Source: Salibacterium aidingense DSM 18341 (GTDB lineage Bacteria > Bacillota > Bacilli > Bacillales > Marinococcaceae). From it: a DNA stretch of 64,000 nt. The stretch spans positions 28,298 to 92,297 of the forward strand of contig NZ_AUCI01000016.1 of the NCBI RefSeq assembly GCF_000429685.1, read 5' to 3'. Positions within the stretch are counted from its first letter, which is position 1; every line of letters starts with the position of its first letter. Positions 22,340 to 33,201 of this stretch are shown here, piece after piece. The notes beneath the pieces were generated by a model. It worked only from the letters and a program-made list of their open reading frames with translations. It did no database searches and was not told where the DNA came from. The position numbers were made by a program, and so were the translations under genes.

Positions 22340-23362
22340 ATGACAATGATTGCGGATGGACTAAAATGGATGTTTCTTATTATAGGTACGACAATTGGAG
22401 CTGGTTATGCTTCCGGACGAGAAATTTGGCAATTTTTTGGCCATGAAAGTGGACTGGCCATTTTTATTTTCAGTATTTTGTTTATGATTTGCTGTTACGT
22501 TGTGTTGAAAATCAGTTATCAGGAGCAGACAGAGAATTATTCGGCAGTGCTCTCTAAATTAATGGGCCCCCGATTTTCTAAAGGATATGATGTTATTATC
22601 ATCATTTACCTTTTTACGACGACCGGCATAATGGTGGCCGGCGGAGGGGCCGCGCTCGAATATTTCCACGTGCCCTTCACTGCAGGAATTCTGTTCATGG
22701 CAGTGCTGTTATTTATTGTTTCGATTCGCGGTGTAAAAGGACTAACCAGCCTTAATAGTGTGTTAATGCCTGTATTGATTATAAGTTTGGGTGTTATATT
22801 GTTTACTTTTTTCTGGATACATGCTGATATCGAGCCCGGGAACTGGAAATCACAGAGCAATTGGACGTCCTCTCTTACCTTTACCTCTCTGAATCTTCTC
22901 CCCCTTGTAGCTGTATTATCTGCAACCGGAAAGCAGATTAAACATACGGGGGAAATATGGATCGCAAGTGTCGGAAGCGGCCTCATTCTGGGCGGAGTTT
23001 CCTTTCTATATAACGAATCATTATTAGCTGCAGCAGAAGATATCATGTTATATGAAATTCCTCTATTCGCGCTGCTGGAAACCTATCCAAGTATGGTCAC
23101 TGCTTTTATGGCAGTGTTATTGTGGACAGCTATCTTTACCACAGCTGCCTCTGGATTATTTGGTTTATCAAGCCGGCTTCGTACAATCTGGCCGATACCT
23201 ACCTGGGTGCTTGCCGCTTTACTCCTTTGTGTGATTCTTCCTTTTACGGAACTGGGATTTTCAAGGCTCATAGCATTTTTATACCCAATATACGGGGTTT
23301 TAAATTTATATTTACTTGCTGTTGTTATAATTCATCCTTTTTTCCTGAATAAAAAGTTGTGA
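22340..23362 (+). CDS. YkvI-family membrane protein, APC-like transporter
   Basis: A roughly 340-residue integral membrane protein with about ten hydrophobic segments. The N-terminal GTTIGAGYASGREIWQFF resembles the YkvI family and the broken first helix of APC-superfamily amino-acid transporters, so Na+- or H+-coupled solute transport is plausible. The substrate is unknown. Start candidates are ATG 22340 and ATG 22346 (better spaced from AAGGGAG); TTG 22325 is less likely. B. subtilis has a different membrane-protein gene, yyaD, near this position, so this may be a lineage-specific replacement. A Noc-binding site follows. Confidence 0.75.
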   Translation: MTMIADGLKWMFLIIGTTIGAGYASGREIWQFFGHESGLAIFIFSILFMICCYVVLKISYQEQTENYSAVLSKLMGPRFSKGYDVIIIIYLFTTTGIMVAGGGAALEYFHVPFTAGILFMAVLLFIVSIRGVKGLTSLNSVLMPVLIISLGVILFTFFWIHADIEPGNWKSQSNWTSSLTFTSLNLLPLVAVLSATGKQIKHTGEIWIASVGSGLILGGVSFLYNESLLAAAEDIMLYEIPLFALLETYPSMVTAFMAVLLWTAIFTTAASGLFGLSSRLRTIWPIPTWVLAALLLCVILPFTELGFSRLIAFLYPIYGVLNLYLLAVVIIHPFFLNKKL

Positions 23363-23382
23363 CCACTTCCATTCTCCAGCCA

Positions 23383-23396
23383 ATTTCCCGGGAAAT
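23383..23396. promoter_or_regulatory. Noc-binding site, intergenic
   Basis: ATTTCCCGGGAAAT, a perfect 14-base match to the Noc-binding consensus, lies 21 bases after the upstream gene and outside any coding region. With the site at 20176-20189 it makes two within about 3.2 kb, both within 5 kb of noc. Confidence 0.85.
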
Positions 23397-23503
23397 AGAC
23401 ACATTCGTTTTACAGCATAAGGATTGTCTCTTTTCATTAGATAGGATAGGATATTACATATAATAAACTATTCAGGCAGGTTTTCAGAAATGAGGTGTCA
23501 GAG

Positions 23504-23701
23504 ATGACTGATACGCCTTTTTCCTTACATGACGTGGTAGAAATGAAAAAACCTCATCCATGTGGAGAAAATCAATGGAAAATCATTCGAATGGGCGCTG
23601 ATATTCGTATTAAGTGCCAGGGCTGCGGCCATAGTGTCATGCTTCCCCGCCGGGAATTCCGGAAAAAAATGAAAAGAATCATTGAAAAAGCAGAACAATA
23701 A
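23504..23701 (+). CDS. yyzM: DUF951 family small protein YyzM
   Basis: A 65-residue protein matching the DUF951/YyzM family: DVVEMKKPHPCGENQWKI, then ADIRIKCQGCGHSVMLPR. The cysteines (HPCG and KCQGCGH) could bind a metal. It is encoded just upstream of ychF, as in other bacilli. ATG at 23504 follows GAGGTGTCAGAG. Function unknown; small size and basic C-terminus fit a nucleic-acid or ribosome partner, but that is speculation. Confidence 0.88.
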   Translation: MTDTPFSLHDVVEMKKPHPCGENQWKIIRMGADIRIKCQGCGHSVMLPRREFRKKMKRIIEKAEQ

Positions 23702-23708
23702 CCTTTTC

Positions 23709-23737
23709 TTGTTTTTTACGATGCATGTCTCTATAAT
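23709..23737 (+). promoter_or_regulatory. Probable sigma-A promoter for ychF
   Basis: TTGTTT (23709-23714) and TATAAT (23732-23737) are separated by 17 bases, about 75 bases upstream of the ychF start. Confidence 0.55.
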
Positions 23738-23811
23738 TGGAAAAGGTGAAAAATCTGTTTACAGCAGAGGATTAAAAAGGATAACAGTTTTTTAAAGGAA
23801 GTGAAGGGAAC

Positions 23812-24912
23812 ATGGCATTAACAACCGGTATCGTTGGTCTTCCGAATGTCGGGAAATCTACGTTATTTAATGCAATCACACAGGCGGGAGCCGAATCAGC
23901 CAACTACCCATTCTGTACGATTGACCCAAATGTGGGGATCGTGGAAGTTCCGGATCCCCGTTTAAATAAATTATCAGATCTTGTGAAACCGAAGAAAACC
24001 ATTCCGACGGCGTTTGAGTTTACAGATATTGCTGGGATTGTAGAAGGCGCCAGTAAAGGAGAAGGACTGGGGAATAAATTTCTGTCGCATATCCGGCAGG
24101 TGGATGCCATCTCTCATGTCGTCCGCTGCTTTAACGATGGGGATATTACCCATGTTTCCGGCAGTGTAGACCCTATCCGGGATATTGAGGTTATTAACCT
24201 GGAGTTAATACTGGCAGATTTGGAAACCGTTCAAAAACGGATGGATAAAGTAGCGAAGCTCGCTAAATCCAAGGATAAAGACGCGATGGCAGAGCATGAG
24301 CTTCTTCAAAAATTAATGGCAGCTTTCGAAGAAGAAAAACCGGCCCGCAGCCTGGATTTGTCAGAAGATGAATATAAAATGGTCCATGGTTTTCAACTGC
24401 TGACGATGAAGCCCGTGTTATATGTGGCCAACGTCAGTGAAGAAGATCTGTTAAGTGATGAAGATAATGAATACGTACAGGCTGTCAAAGAGTACGCGGC
24501 CAAAGAAGGATCCGGTGTTATTACGGTCTGTGCCAAGATCGAATCAGAAATTGCAGAGCTTGAAGGAGAAGACAAGCAGGAATTTCTGGAGGATCTCGGC
24601 ATTGAAGAGGCTGGGCTGGATCAGCTCATCCGTGCTGCTTACTCTCTGCTGGGCTTGGAAACCTTTTTCACGGCCGGGGAACCGGAAGTGAGAGCCTGGA
24701 CGATTCGACATGGCACGAAAGCTCCACAGGCCGCCGGCGTGATTCATACCGACTTTGAACGCGGATTTATCCGCGCAGAAGTGGTCAGTTACGATGACTT
24801 AATGGCAGCCGGCACCATGAATGCCGCCAAAGAAGCGGGAAACGTCCGGCTGGAAGGCAAAGATTACCTGGTGAAAGACGGAGACGTCATCCATTTCCGC
24901 TTTAATGTTTGA
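23812..24912 (+). CDS. ychF: Ribosome-binding ATPase YchF
   Basis: A 366-residue Obg-family P-loop protein that prefers ATP. The G1 motif is [15 protein letters not shown], followed by [18 protein letters not shown] and [20 protein letters not shown]. The central coiled helical region (about residues 130-200) and a C-terminal TGS domain ([20 protein letters not shown], then [16 protein letters not shown]) complete the family architecture. ATG at 23812. It sits between yyzM and rpsF as in B. subtilis (yyaF). Confidence 0.96.
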   Translation: MALTTGIVGLPNVGKSTLFNAITQAGAESANYPFCTIDPNVGIVEVPDPRLNKLSDLVKPKKTIPTAFEFTDIAGIVEGASKGEGLGNKFLSHIRQVDAISHVVRCFNDGDITHVSGSVDPIRDIEVINLELILADLETVQKRMDKVAKLAKSKDKDAMAEHELLQKLMAAFEEEKPARSLDLSEDEYKMVHGFQLLTMKPVLYVANVSEEDLLSDEDNEYVQAVKEYAAKEGSGVITVCAKIESEIAELEGEDKQEFLEDLGIEEAGLDQLIRAAYSLLGLETFFTAGEPEVRAWTIRHGTKAPQAAGVIHTDFERGFIRAEVVSYDDLMAAGTMNAAKEAGNVRLEGKDYLVKDGDVIHFRFNV

Positions 24913-25018
24913 TAGTCAGGAGGCGGACAAAGAAAACTCTCGCAAATCCATCCATTCATGGGAACGAACGTTCGTAAACGGAAGCATGAGCAATATCGGA
25001 CGGCGGTTGAGATTCTCT

Positions 25019-25095
25019 CATCCGCTGTTTTTCTTATGGGTGGTGCAGCAAATACCTTCCCTCCACAAATCCCAATAAGAGAAAAACAGCAGATG
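25019..25095. repeat. Imperfect inverted repeat between ychF and rpsF
   Basis: The 329-base gap 24913-25241 contains this long imperfect inverted repeat: CATCCGCTGTTTTTCTTATGGG against CCCAATAAGAGAAAAACAGC. It has a loop of about 35 bases and no T run. Upstream, ACGAACGTTCGT is a perfect 12-base palindrome at about 24963-24974. Open frames across the gap do not look coding. The rest of the gap is the rpsF promoter and leader. Confidence 0.5.
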
Positions 25096-25123
25096 TCCTC
25101 CTTCTTTATTTTTAAAATAGGAA

Positions 25124-25152
25124 TTGTCAATCCCCGCTGGTTCTGCTATAAT
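25124..25152 (+). promoter_or_regulatory. Sigma-A promoter for the rpsF-ssb-rpsR operon
   Basis: TTGTCA (25124-25129) and a consensus TATAAT (25147-25152) are exactly 17 bases apart, about 90 bases before rpsF. This leaves an untranslated leader. Confidence 0.85.
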
Positions 25153-25188
25153 CATAAGTTGCGAGTGAAATGTCTATAAACAATTTTG

Positions 25189-25222
25189 CTCCTTGCTCTT
25201 TTTAAAGGGAGAGCCGTAAGAC
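25189..25222 (+). promoter_or_regulatory. Candidate S6:S18 autoregulatory leader
   Basis: The rpsF leader holds CTCTTTTT AAAGGGAGAG followed by CCGTAAG. Established work on many bacteria describes an rpsF leader hairpin with an exposed CCG bound by the S6:S18 complex, giving feedback control. Sequence, location and the CCG agree with that motif; the fold is inferred by eye. Confidence 0.55.
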
Positions 25223-25241
25223 CAAAAGGAGGTGACGCACT

Positions 25242-25529
25242 ATGCGTAAGTATGAGGTACTTTATATCATTGCTCCAAGCGTTGATGAAAACGGTGTGAA
25301 AGAAATGATCGAGCGTTACAACAACGTGCTGACCAATCAGGGAGCAGAGATCGAAAAAGTGGACGAGATGGGCAAGCGCCGTCTGGCTTATGAAATTGAC
25401 GACTTAAAAGATGGCTACTACGTTGTCGTATATATCAAAACAGAGCCGGGCGCAACAGATGAATTTGAACGCCTTGTCAAAATGGATGATAACGTCATTC
25501 GTCATCTTGTCGTTAAAAATGAAGACTAA
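25242..25529 (+). CDS. rpsF: 30S ribosomal protein S6
   Basis: A 95-residue S6 protein: MRKYEVLYIIAPSVDENGVK, then GKRRLAYEIDDLKDGYYVVVYI and VIRHLVVKNED. S6 pairs with S18 on the platform of the small subunit. ATG at 25242 follows AAAGGAGGTGACGCACT. It is first in the conserved rpsF-ssb-rpsR operon. Confidence 0.98.
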   Translation: MRKYEVLYIIAPSVDENGVKEMIERYNNVLTNQGAEIEKVDEMGKRRLAYEIDDLKDGYYVVVYIKTEPGATDEFERLVKMDDNVIRHLVVKNED

Positions 25530-25556
25530 GGACGAACCAGTGGGAGGGGTTCCAAA

Positions 25557-26045
25557 ATGATAAATCGAGTTGTCCTGGTTGGCCGCTTGACCCGTGATCC
25601 CGAGTTACGATATACACCAAACGGGGTGGCAGTGGTGAATTTCGGTATTGCTGTCAACCGACCGTTTACAAACCAGCAGGGAGAACGGGAAGCTGATTTT
25701 TTCAACTGTGTGGCCTGGAGAAAACAGGCGGAAAACGTGGCTAACTATTTGAAAAAAGGAAGCCAGGCCGGAATCGACGGCCGGCTGCAAAGCCGTAAGT
25801 ATGAAAATCAGGAAGGCCGCCGCGTCAGTGTGGTGGAAGTTCAGGCAGAAAGTGTGCAGTTTCTGGAACCCCGCAGTTCTTCCGGCGGTGGAGGCGGGTC
25901 CGGCAGTGAATATGCCGGAGCCCAGCAGGGACCCGGACAAGGTTCAGGCCAGCAGAGTCAGGGCGGCGCCTCCAACCTTAATGATGATCCTTTTGCCAAT
26001 GATGGGCAGCAGATTGATATTTCAGATGATGATTTACCATTTTAG
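25557..26045 (+). CDS. ssb: Single-stranded DNA-binding protein
   Basis: A 162-residue SSB. The OB fold covers about residues 1-105 ([42 protein letters not shown]). A Gly/Gln/Ser-rich linker follows, and the acidic tip DISDDDLPF recruits replication and repair proteins. Located between rpsF and rpsR, with a 27-base gap after rpsF, which marks it as the essential housekeeping copy. Confidence 0.98.
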   Translation: MINRVVLVGRLTRDPELRYTPNGVAVVNFGIAVNRPFTNQQGEREADFFNCVAWRKQAENVANYLKKGSQAGIDGRLQSRKYENQEGRRVSVVEVQAESVQFLEPRSSSGGGGGSGSEYAGAQQGPGQGSGQQSQGGASNLNDDPFANDGQQIDISDDDLPF

Positions 26046-26105
26046 AAGTGCTTCTCCCCTAACCGTATACTAATAACAAACTTTCTTAAAGGAGGTTGAA
26101 ACGAT

Positions 26106-26333
26106 ATGGCACGCCGTAGAGGTAAGAGAAGAAAAGTGTGTTATTTTACAGTCAATAAGATTGAAAAAATTGACTATAAAGACGTAGATCTATTGAAAAA
26201 ATTCATTTCGGAACGTGGTAAGATTCTTCCGCGCCGGGTTACTGGTACTTCCGCTAAGTATCAGCGTCAATTGACGAAAGCGATAAAACGTGCCCGCCAT
26301 GTGGCGCTGCTCCCGTACGTAAGGGAACAGTAA
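26106..26333 (+). CDS. rpsR: 30S ribosomal protein S18
   Basis: A 75-residue basic protein: [19 protein letters not shown], then [20 protein letters not shown] and [13 protein letters not shown]. Only a single cysteine is seen near the N-terminus, so this is not the multi-cysteine zinc-binding form. AAAGGAGG lies upstream. It ends the rpsF operon and is followed by a terminator. Confidence 0.98.
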   Translation: MARRRGKRRKVCYFTVNKIEKIDYKDVDLLKKFISERGKILPRRVTGTSAKYQRQLTKAIKRARHVALLPYVREQ

Positions 26334-26346
26334 AGCATGCTGATAC

Positions 26347-26381
26347 AAAACGTTTCCCGACCGTTTCGGGAAGCGTTTTTT
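26347..26381 (+). terminator. Terminator after rpsR
   Basis: AAAACGTTTCCCGA pairs with TCGGGAAGCGTTTT, with one mismatch and a 5-base loop, and ends in a T run. Confidence 0.88.
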
Positions 26382-26541
26382 ATATAGGAAAAAGCAAATG
26401 CTTCCTTTTTCCTCCTGCTCAGGATGAAGTGAATTCTTTCTTTTTTATAAAGAATAGATTACAATAGACCAATGGATTCAACATACATACAGCAGAAACA
26501 TGTCAGATATGTAAATGTGATGGATAGATGAGGTGACAGCG

Positions 26542-27477
26542 TTGCAGCAAACGAGAAGGTTAACAGAAGGGGCTGTGTTAAGCGGTATTTTTGTCGTCAT
26601 GCTGCTTCTTTCTGTTTTTGTTCCTTTTCTCAGCATTGTACTTTTCTGGTTTATGCCGATGCCTTTTATTATTTTTGTTCTTCGGCATGGCTGGAAATCA
26701 GGGATGGTTATGGCGGTGGTTTCGTTACTGCTGTCTTTTTTTACCGCTGCGGTTGGTCTTCCTTTTGCCATATTTGCGGCAGCCGGGGGAATTACAGCGG
26801 GAGAGCTGATGCGAAGGAAAAAAGAAGCATTATTTGTGCTTGCAGGAAGCAGTATTGCCTATATAGGGGGACTGGTTCTTTTGTATGCCGGTTCTGTCCT
26901 TCTGCTGGACATTGATCCACTGGCTGCCATGCAGGATTTAATGAGACAGTCCACCCAGCAGGCCGAATCCATGATTGCTTCATTGGGGCAGGACCCTTCG
27001 GAAAACCTCGAAGTCTGGGAAAGTATGATTGATCAGATCGGCCAGTTGGGACCGCTGTTGATTGCGTTTACAGGCATCATGTTTGCGCTGATCACCCAGC
27101 TGATTGCCCATGCTGTGTTACGCCGCCTGCAGATGAGTGTTGAACCGTTTCCGCCGCTGCGTCAATGGAATTTTCCAAGGTCGTTGTTGTGGTACTACCT
27201 CATTGTTTCTATTGTCTATTGGATAGGAGTAGACGAAGGTACGGCCCTGGAGACGGTGACGTGGAACCTTTTTCCTTTATTAGAAACAGCAATGGCATTG
27301 CAGGGTTTTACGGTGGTCTTCCATTATTGTTATATTAAATCTGTTCCTAAGGTTATTCCGGTGCTGTTGATGATTTTTGGATTAGTTTCGCCCTTTGTTC
27401 TTCTGCTTGCCCGAATTTTGGGTATAATTGATTTAGGATTTCAATTGAAAAAACGTCTGGAATCTGACGCGAAGTAG
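26542..27477 (+). CDS. yybS: YybS-family membrane protein (DUF2232)
   Basis: A membrane protein of about 311 residues with roughly eight hydrophobic segments and the family-typical N-terminus QQTRRLTEGAVLSGIFVVML. In bacilli it is encoded directly upstream of gdpP. DUF2232 proteins resemble substrate-binding membrane components but have no settled function. TTG at 26542 is chosen because GAGGTG lies six bases upstream; GTG at 26533 lies within that site. It ends 11 bases before gdpP. Confidence 0.88.
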   Translation: MQQTRRLTEGAVLSGIFVVMLLLSVFVPFLSIVLFWFMPMPFIIFVLRHGWKSGMVMAVVSLLLSFFTAAVGLPFAIFAAAGGITAGELMRRKKEALFVLAGSSIAYIGGLVLLYAGSVLLLDIDPLAAMQDLMRQSTQQAESMIASLGQDPSENLEVWESMIDQIGQLGPLLIAFTGIMFALITQLIAHAVLRRLQMSVEPFPPLRQWNFPRSLLWYYLIVSIVYWIGVDEGTALETVTWNLFPLLETAMALQGFTVVFHYCYIKSVPKVIPVLLMIFGLVSPFVLLLARILGIIDLGFQLKKRLESDAK

Positions 27478-27488
27478 GGGTTGACATT

Positions 27489-29456
27489 ATGCCTAAGTTT
27501 TTAATGAATCGCTGGCACGGGCTGCATGTCATTTCATTATTTATTGTAGCAGCAATATTTATTGGATTTTTAACCGTGTACCAGTGGGTGCTCGGGCTAT
27601 TCGGCTTTTTTCTCCTGGCGGGAATGTTTGTATACATCGTCCAGGCAAGAAAAGCGTTTGAACGAGATCTGGAAAAATATATTACGACATTATCGCACCG
27701 TGTGAATAAAGCCGGGGAAGAAGCGGTAACGAGACTCCCGATCGGAATCGTGTTATATGATGAAAATTATCAGGTGCAGTGGGCCAATCCATTTATGATG
27801 AAGTACCTGCCTTCAGAATTTCTGGGAGAGCCGCTGGAGGATATATTTGATGACTTGACCGCTCCAATAAAAAAAGGCGAGACGGAAACAGAATTGACCT
27901 TAAATGACCGACACTATACGATTTATATAAAACAGGAAGAACGCCTGCTGTATTTCTTTGATATGACGGACACGAAGGAGACGAAGTCCTTATACAGAGA
28001 AGAGCAGACGGTTATTGGACTGATCTACCTTGATAACTTTGATGAAGTGACACAGGGGATGGATGATCAGATACGAAGCAGATTGATGAGTCATGTCACG
28101 TCTTCCTTAAATGAATGGGCGGAAGAGTATCAAATATTATTGCGCAGTATCTCTTCCGACCGGTTTATTGCGGTCATGAATCAAAAAGCACTGCAGGAGC
28201 TGGAAAAGACCCGGTTTGAACTTCTGGATCAAGTACGGGAGGCAACTGGAAAAGAAAAAGTACCGATCACCCTCAGCATAGGTGTCGGCAGTGGAGATTC
28301 TTCCTTGCGGGAATTAGGCAACCTCGCCCAGTCCAGTCTGGATCTGGCCCTTGGCCGCGGCGGGGATCAGGTGGCTATCAAACAGACAAACGGCAAAGTC
28401 CGTTTTTACGGCGGGAAGTCGAATGCGATGGAAAAACGGACAAGGGTCCGTGCCCGCGTCATCTCCCACGCCCTTCGTGATTTTGTTCTGGAGAGCGATC
28501 AGGTCATTATCATGGGTCACAAGAATCCGGATATGGATGCGATCGGTGCAGCAATCGGGGTATTGAAGGTTGCGGAAGTTAATAATACGGATGCCTATGT
28601 GGTGGTGGATCCAAGTGACATTAATCCGGATGTTCAAAAACTAATGGAAGAAGTAGGAGATCATGATCACCTGTGGTCCCAGTTTATCACTCCGGAAGAA
28701 GCATTGGATGATTTAACACGTCATACTTTGCTGGTGGTCGTTGATACACATAAACCATCGATGGTGATCGAGCCCCGTCTCGTAGATGCGGTGGATCGTG
28801 TGGTGGTCCTGGACCATCACCGCCGGGGAGAAGAGTTTATCAAAGACCCAGTGCTGGTTTACATGGAGCCGTATGCGTCTTCCACGGCAGAATTAGTGAC
28901 AGAACTGTTAGAATACCAGCCGCAGAAGTTAACGATGGATGAATTGGAGTCAACAGCCATGCTGGCCGGAATTATCGTGGATACCAAAAGTTTTGCGATA
29001 CGGACGGGGTCACGCACATTCGATGCTGCCTCTTTCCTGAAATCCCACGGTGCTGACACCACGATGGTGCAGATGCTGTTGAAGGAAGATATTGATCAAT
29101 ACGTTCGTCGTTCTCATTTAATAGAAAAAGCCACGATATATAGAGACGGCATGGCGATTGCAAAAGCGTCCCAGGATGAAATGTACGATCAGATTCTGAT
29201 CGCTCAGGCCGCAGACACGCTGTTAACGATGAACGATGTAAAAGGTTCCTTTGTCATTTCGAAACGCAGTGATGGGAAAGTGAGCATCAGCGCCCGTTCC
29301 CTCGGCGAGGTTAATGTACAGCTCATTATGGAGGCTCTGGACGGGGGCGGTCATTTAACAAATGCAGCGACCCAGCTGGATTCTACACTGGAAGAGGCAG
29401 AAACCCGGCTCCAACAGGCGATTGATGAATATTTGGAGGGAGGAACGAAAGAATGA
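27489..29456 (+). CDS. gdpP: Cyclic-di-AMP phosphodiesterase GdpP
   Basis: A 655-residue membrane-anchored enzyme that degrades c-di-AMP, controlling potassium, osmotic and cell-wall homeostasis. In order: two transmembrane segments in the first 55 residues, a PAS-like domain (about 75-150), a degenerate GGDEF domain, then a DHH phosphodiesterase domain with [20 protein letters not shown] and [16 protein letters not shown]1 domain with [12 protein letters not shown] ends the protein. All expected metal-binding residues of the DHH motifs are visible. Its stop codon overlaps the rplI start (ATGA). Confidence 0.96.
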   Translation: MPKFLMNRWHGLHVISLFIVAAIFIGFLTVYQWVLGLFGFFLLAGMFVYIVQARKAFERDLEKYITTLSHRVNKAGEEAVTRLPIGIVLYDENYQVQWANPFMMKYLPSEFLGEPLEDIFDDLTAPIKKGETETELTLNDRHYTIYIKQEERLLYFFDMTDTKETKSLYREEQTVIGLIYLDNFDEVTQGMDDQIRSRLMSHVTSSLNEWAEEYQILLRSISSDRFIAVMNQKALQELEKTRFELLDQVREATGKEKVPITLSIGVGSGDSSLRELGNLAQSSLDLALGRGGDQVAIKQTNGKVRFYGGKSNAMEKRTRVRARVISHALRDFVLESDQVIIMGHKNPDMDAIGAAIGVLKVAEVNNTDAYVVVDPSDINPDVQKLMEEVGDHDHLWSQFITPEEALDDLTRHTLLVVVDTHKPSMVIEPRLVDAVDRVVVLDHHRRGEEFIKDPVLVYMEPYASSTAELVTELLEYQPQKLTMDELESTAMLAGIIVDTKSFAIRTGSRTFDAASFLKSHGADTTMVQMLLKEDIDQYVRRSHLIEKATIYRDGMAIAKASQDEMYDQILIAQAADTLLTMNDVKGSFVISKRSDGKVSISARSLGEVNVQLIMEALDGGGHLTNAATQLDSTLEEAETRLQQAIDEYLEGGTKE

Positions 29457-29896
29457 AGGTTATCTTTAATCAGGATGTAAAAGGAAAAGGCAAAAAAGGG
29501 GAAATGAAAGACGTTTCGGAAGGCTATGCACGAAACTATTTACTGCCTAACAATCTTGCCGTCGAAGCGACCAAAGGCAACGTAAAGAACCTGAAAGCCA
29601 AGCAGGAGAGCGATGCTAAAAAAGAACAACAGGCATTGGAAGAGGCAAAGAAATTCAAAGAAGAACTGGAAAATACAAAAATTGTCGTGACCGCAAAAGC
29701 AGGAGACGGCGGCCGGCTTTTTGGAGCAGTTTCAACCAAACAAATCGCAGAAAAACTGAAAGACATGGGGATGAAAGTCGATAAACGGAAAATCGAATTG
29801 GATCAGCCTATCCGTACTCTCGGGGTAACGAAAACACCGATTAAAGTTCATAAAGAAGTGACAGCGACCGTCGATGTACATGTAGTGGAAGAATAA
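29453..29896 (+). CDS. rplI: 50S ribosomal protein L9
   Basis: A 147-residue L9: the N-terminal globular domain [20 protein letters not shown], then [20 protein letters not shown] long connecting helix rich in Lys, Glu and Gln and a C-terminal rRNA-binding domain with [15 protein letters not shown] follow. The start overlaps the gdpP stop by four bases, so translation is probably coupled. A terminator separates it from the helicase gene. Confidence 0.97.
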   Translation: MKVIFNQDVKGKGKKGEMKDVSEGYARNYLLPNNLAVEATKGNVKNLKAKQESDAKKEQQALEEAKKFKEELENTKIVVTAKAGDGGRLFGAVSTKQIAEKLKDMGMKVDKRKIELDQPIRTLGVTKTPIKVHKEVTATVDVHVVEE

Positions 29897-29918
29897 TAAC
29901 CCACCACGCATTTCTCAT

Positions 29919-29958
29919 AACGGCTTATGACAGTAATCTGCTCATAAGTCGGTTTTTT
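29919..29958 (+). terminator. Terminator between rplI and the helicase gene
   Basis: AACGGCTTATGA pairs with TCATAAGTCGGTT (one mismatch) around an 11-base loop and ends in TTTTTT. Confidence 0.82.
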
Positions 29959-29988
29959 CAGCCATAGAAGAGGAAGAAAGGCAGGAAG

Positions 29989-31362
29989 ATGGACATGAGC
30001 GATGTCATGGCAGACCGCAAGCCTCCTCAGAATATAGAAGCAGAACAAGCTGTTTTGGGAGCTGTATTCTTAGAAGGAGGAGCATTGGTTACCGCCACAG
30101 AACGTATAGCACCCGAAGATTTTTATCGCGTGTCTCATCAACGCATTTTCCGGGTGATGCTGGAATTAGGAGAAAATGGAAGCCCGATTGATTTAGTGAC
30201 CGTTACTTCCTCCCTTCAAGATTATGAGTGGCTGGAGGAAATAGGCGGGATTTCTTATTTAACAGATCTGGCCAATGCGGTTCCAACTGCTGCAAATATA
30301 GATTATTACAGCAAGATTGTGCAGGAAAAGTCCATTCTGCGGCGTTTGATATATGCGGCCACTTCGATTGTATCGGAAGGCTATAATGCCGAAGAGGAAG
30401 TAGAAGAAATCCTCAACGATGCGGAACGCTCCATCCTTGAAGTGGCACAGCAGCGCAGTTCGAGTTCTTTTGTTTCGATTAAAGACGTATTAATCGAGAC
30501 GTATGACAACATTGAAATGCTGCAAAACCGTGAAAACGATATAACAGGAGTAGCCAGCGGTTTTGCTGAGTTGGATAAAATGACAACGGGTTTTCAGCGA
30601 AGTGATTTAGTTATTGTCGCCGCACGACCCTCGATGGGGAAAACAGCGTTTGCGCTGAACATCGCCCAGAACGTTGCTACAAAATCAGAAGAAAACGTAG
30701 CGGTTTTTAGTTTAGAGATGGGGGCTTCCCAGCTTGTACAACGGATGCTGTGCGCTGAAGGAAACATTGATGCCACCAGGATGAGAACCGGCTCGTTGGA
30801 AGAAGAAGACTGGGAAAAACTGACGATGGCCATGGGAAGCTTATCGTCCGCGGGCATCTACATTGATGACACGCCCGGCGTGAAAGTAAACGAGATACGT
30901 GCCAAGTGCCGGCGCCTGAAGCAGGAACGAGGCCTCGGCATGATTATGATTGATTACATGCAGCTGATTCAGGGTTCCGGATCTAGAGGAGGAGAAAGCC
31001 GGCAGCAGGAAGTATCGGAAATTTCCAGAGGATTAAAGGGACTGGCCAGAGAGCTGGATGTACCGGTTATTGCCTTATCCCAGCTCTCCCGCGGGGTGGA
31101 ATCCCGGCAGGATAAACGTCCGATGATGTCTGACCTGCGGGAATCAGGAAGTATTGAGCAGGATGCAGATATCGTTGCCTTTTTGTACCGGGAAGATTAC
31201 TACGACCAGGAAACGGAAAATCAGAATATGATAGAAGTTATTTTAGCCAAGCAGCGGAATGGCCCGGTTGGAGCGGTCGAACTTGCATTTATAAAAGAAT
31301 ACAATAAATTTGTAAATCTGGATCGGCGGCATGATGAAAGGGACGCGCCGCCCGGAGCCTGA
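29989..31362 (+). CDS. dnaC: Replicative DNA helicase DnaB-type (Bacillus dnaC)
   Basis: A 457-residue hexameric helicase at the replication fork; in B. subtilis the gene is called dnaC, and in most databases dnaB. The N-terminal domain begins PPQNIEAEQAVLGAVFLEGG. The RecA-like domain has Walker A AARPSMGKTAFAL, FSLEMGASQLVQRML, Walker B MIMIDYMQLIQGSG, ALSQLSRGVESRQDKRP and the arginine-finger region AKQRNGPVGAVELAF. ATG 29989 or ATG 29995 could be the start; AGGAAG suits the second. No intein is present. Confidence 0.97.
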   Translation: MDMSDVMADRKPPQNIEAEQAVLGAVFLEGGALVTATERIAPEDFYRVSHQRIFRVMLELGENGSPIDLVTVTSSLQDYEWLEEIGGISYLTDLANAVPTAANIDYYSKIVQEKSILRRLIYAATSIVSEGYNAEEEVEEILNDAERSILEVAQQRSSSSFVSIKDVLIETYDNIEMLQNRENDITGVASGFAELDKMTTGFQRSDLVIVAARPSMGKTAFALNIAQNVATKSEENVAVFSLEMGASQLVQRMLCAEGNIDATRMRTGSLEEEDWEKLTMAMGSLSSAGIYIDDTPGVKVNEIRAKCRRLKQERGLGMIMIDYMQLIQGSGSRGGESRQQEVSEISRGLKGLARELDVPVIALSQLSRGVESRQDKRPMMSDLRESGSIEQDADIVAFLYREDYYDQETENQNMIEVILAKQRNGPVGAVELAFIKEYNKFVNLDRRHDERDAPPGA

Positions 31363-31365
31363 TTT

Positions 31366-31398
31366 AAGGGTTGTCTCAAAAGGGCAGCCCTTTTTTTA
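31366..31398 (+). terminator. Terminator after the helicase gene
   Basis: AAGGGTTG pairs with CAGCCCTT (one G-T wobble) around the loop and is followed by a run of T. Confidence 0.8.
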
Positions 31399-31455
31399 TG
31401 AAGAGACTCATCACGAACATATTTGGTACAGGTTTGTGTTAATGTTCGTGTTTTA

Positions 31456-31484
31456 TTGACTTTTGGGCTGTGTCTTGGTACACT
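31456..31484 (+). promoter_or_regulatory. Sigma-A promoter for purA
   Basis: TTGACT (31456-31461) and TACACT (31479-31484) are separated by 17 bases. I looked for a PurR box or purine riboswitch in the leader and did not see one. Confidence 0.65.
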
Positions 31485-31537
31485 ATGAGAGGGTTTTCAG
31501 CCTGTGTGTACATAGAAATATAAAGCGGCCTGAGTAA

Positions 31538-32848
<1,311 letters not shown>

Positions 32849-32859
32849 CCCTGTCGATG

Positions 32860-32909
32860 CCTGCCTGTCTGTTTTTTTGAAAAAAGAATACAGGCAGGTT
32901 TAATTTTTT
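32860..32909 (+). terminator. Terminator after purA
   Basis: CCTGCCTGT and ACAGGCAGG form a 9-bp stem; an inner TTTTTTT/AAAAAA pairing extends it. TTTAATTTTTT follows. Confidence 0.8.
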
Positions 32910-32920
32910 AAAAAAACTGG

Positions 32921-32949
32921 TTGAAAATCAAAAATCGACATGGTACTAT
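32921..32949 (+). promoter_or_regulatory. Promoter of the tRNA cluster
   Basis: TTGAAA (32921-32926) and TACTAT (32944-32949) are 17 bases apart, 33 bases before the tRNA-Lys gene. Confidence 0.65.
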
Positions 32950-32982
32950 TAATTCTGTCGCTGTCAAAGATGAAAGAAACAG

Positions 32983-33058
32983 GAGCCATTAGCTCAGTTG
33001 GCAGAGCATCTGACTTTTAATCAGAGGGTCGGAGGTTCGAATCCTCCATGGCTCACCA
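32983..33058 (+). tRNA. tRNA-Lys (anticodon TTT)
   Basis: Full cloverleaf: acceptor GAGCCAT with ATGGCTC, D arm AGCTCAGTTGGCAGAGC, anticodon stem TCTGA/TCAGA with loop CTTTTAA (anticodon TTT), T loop TTCGAAT, and encoded CCA. Confidence 0.97.
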
Positions 33059-33085
33059 TTTAATATCATAAATTTTTTATTTTAA

Positions 33086-33160
33086 GGCCCGTTGGTCAAG
33101 TGGTTAAGACACCGCCCTTTCACGGCGGTAACACGGGTTCGAATCCCGTACGGGTCACCA
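33086..33160 (+). tRNA. tRNA-Glu (anticodon TTC)
   Basis: Acceptor GGCCCGT with ACGGGTC (one G-T pair), anticodon stem CCGCC/GGCGG with loop CTTTCAC (anticodon TTC), T arm ACGGG TTCGAAT CCCGT, and encoded CCA. Confidence 0.96.
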
Positions 33161-33201
33161 TCTTATCTTTCTGGTAGTTGAGGAAGAGAATCGTCTCCTT
33201 G

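Noticed and set aside
24958..25179. Open frame in the ychF-rpsF gap
   Set aside because: It runs through the rpsF promoter and an inverted repeat, has no ribosome-binding site and no family resemblance.
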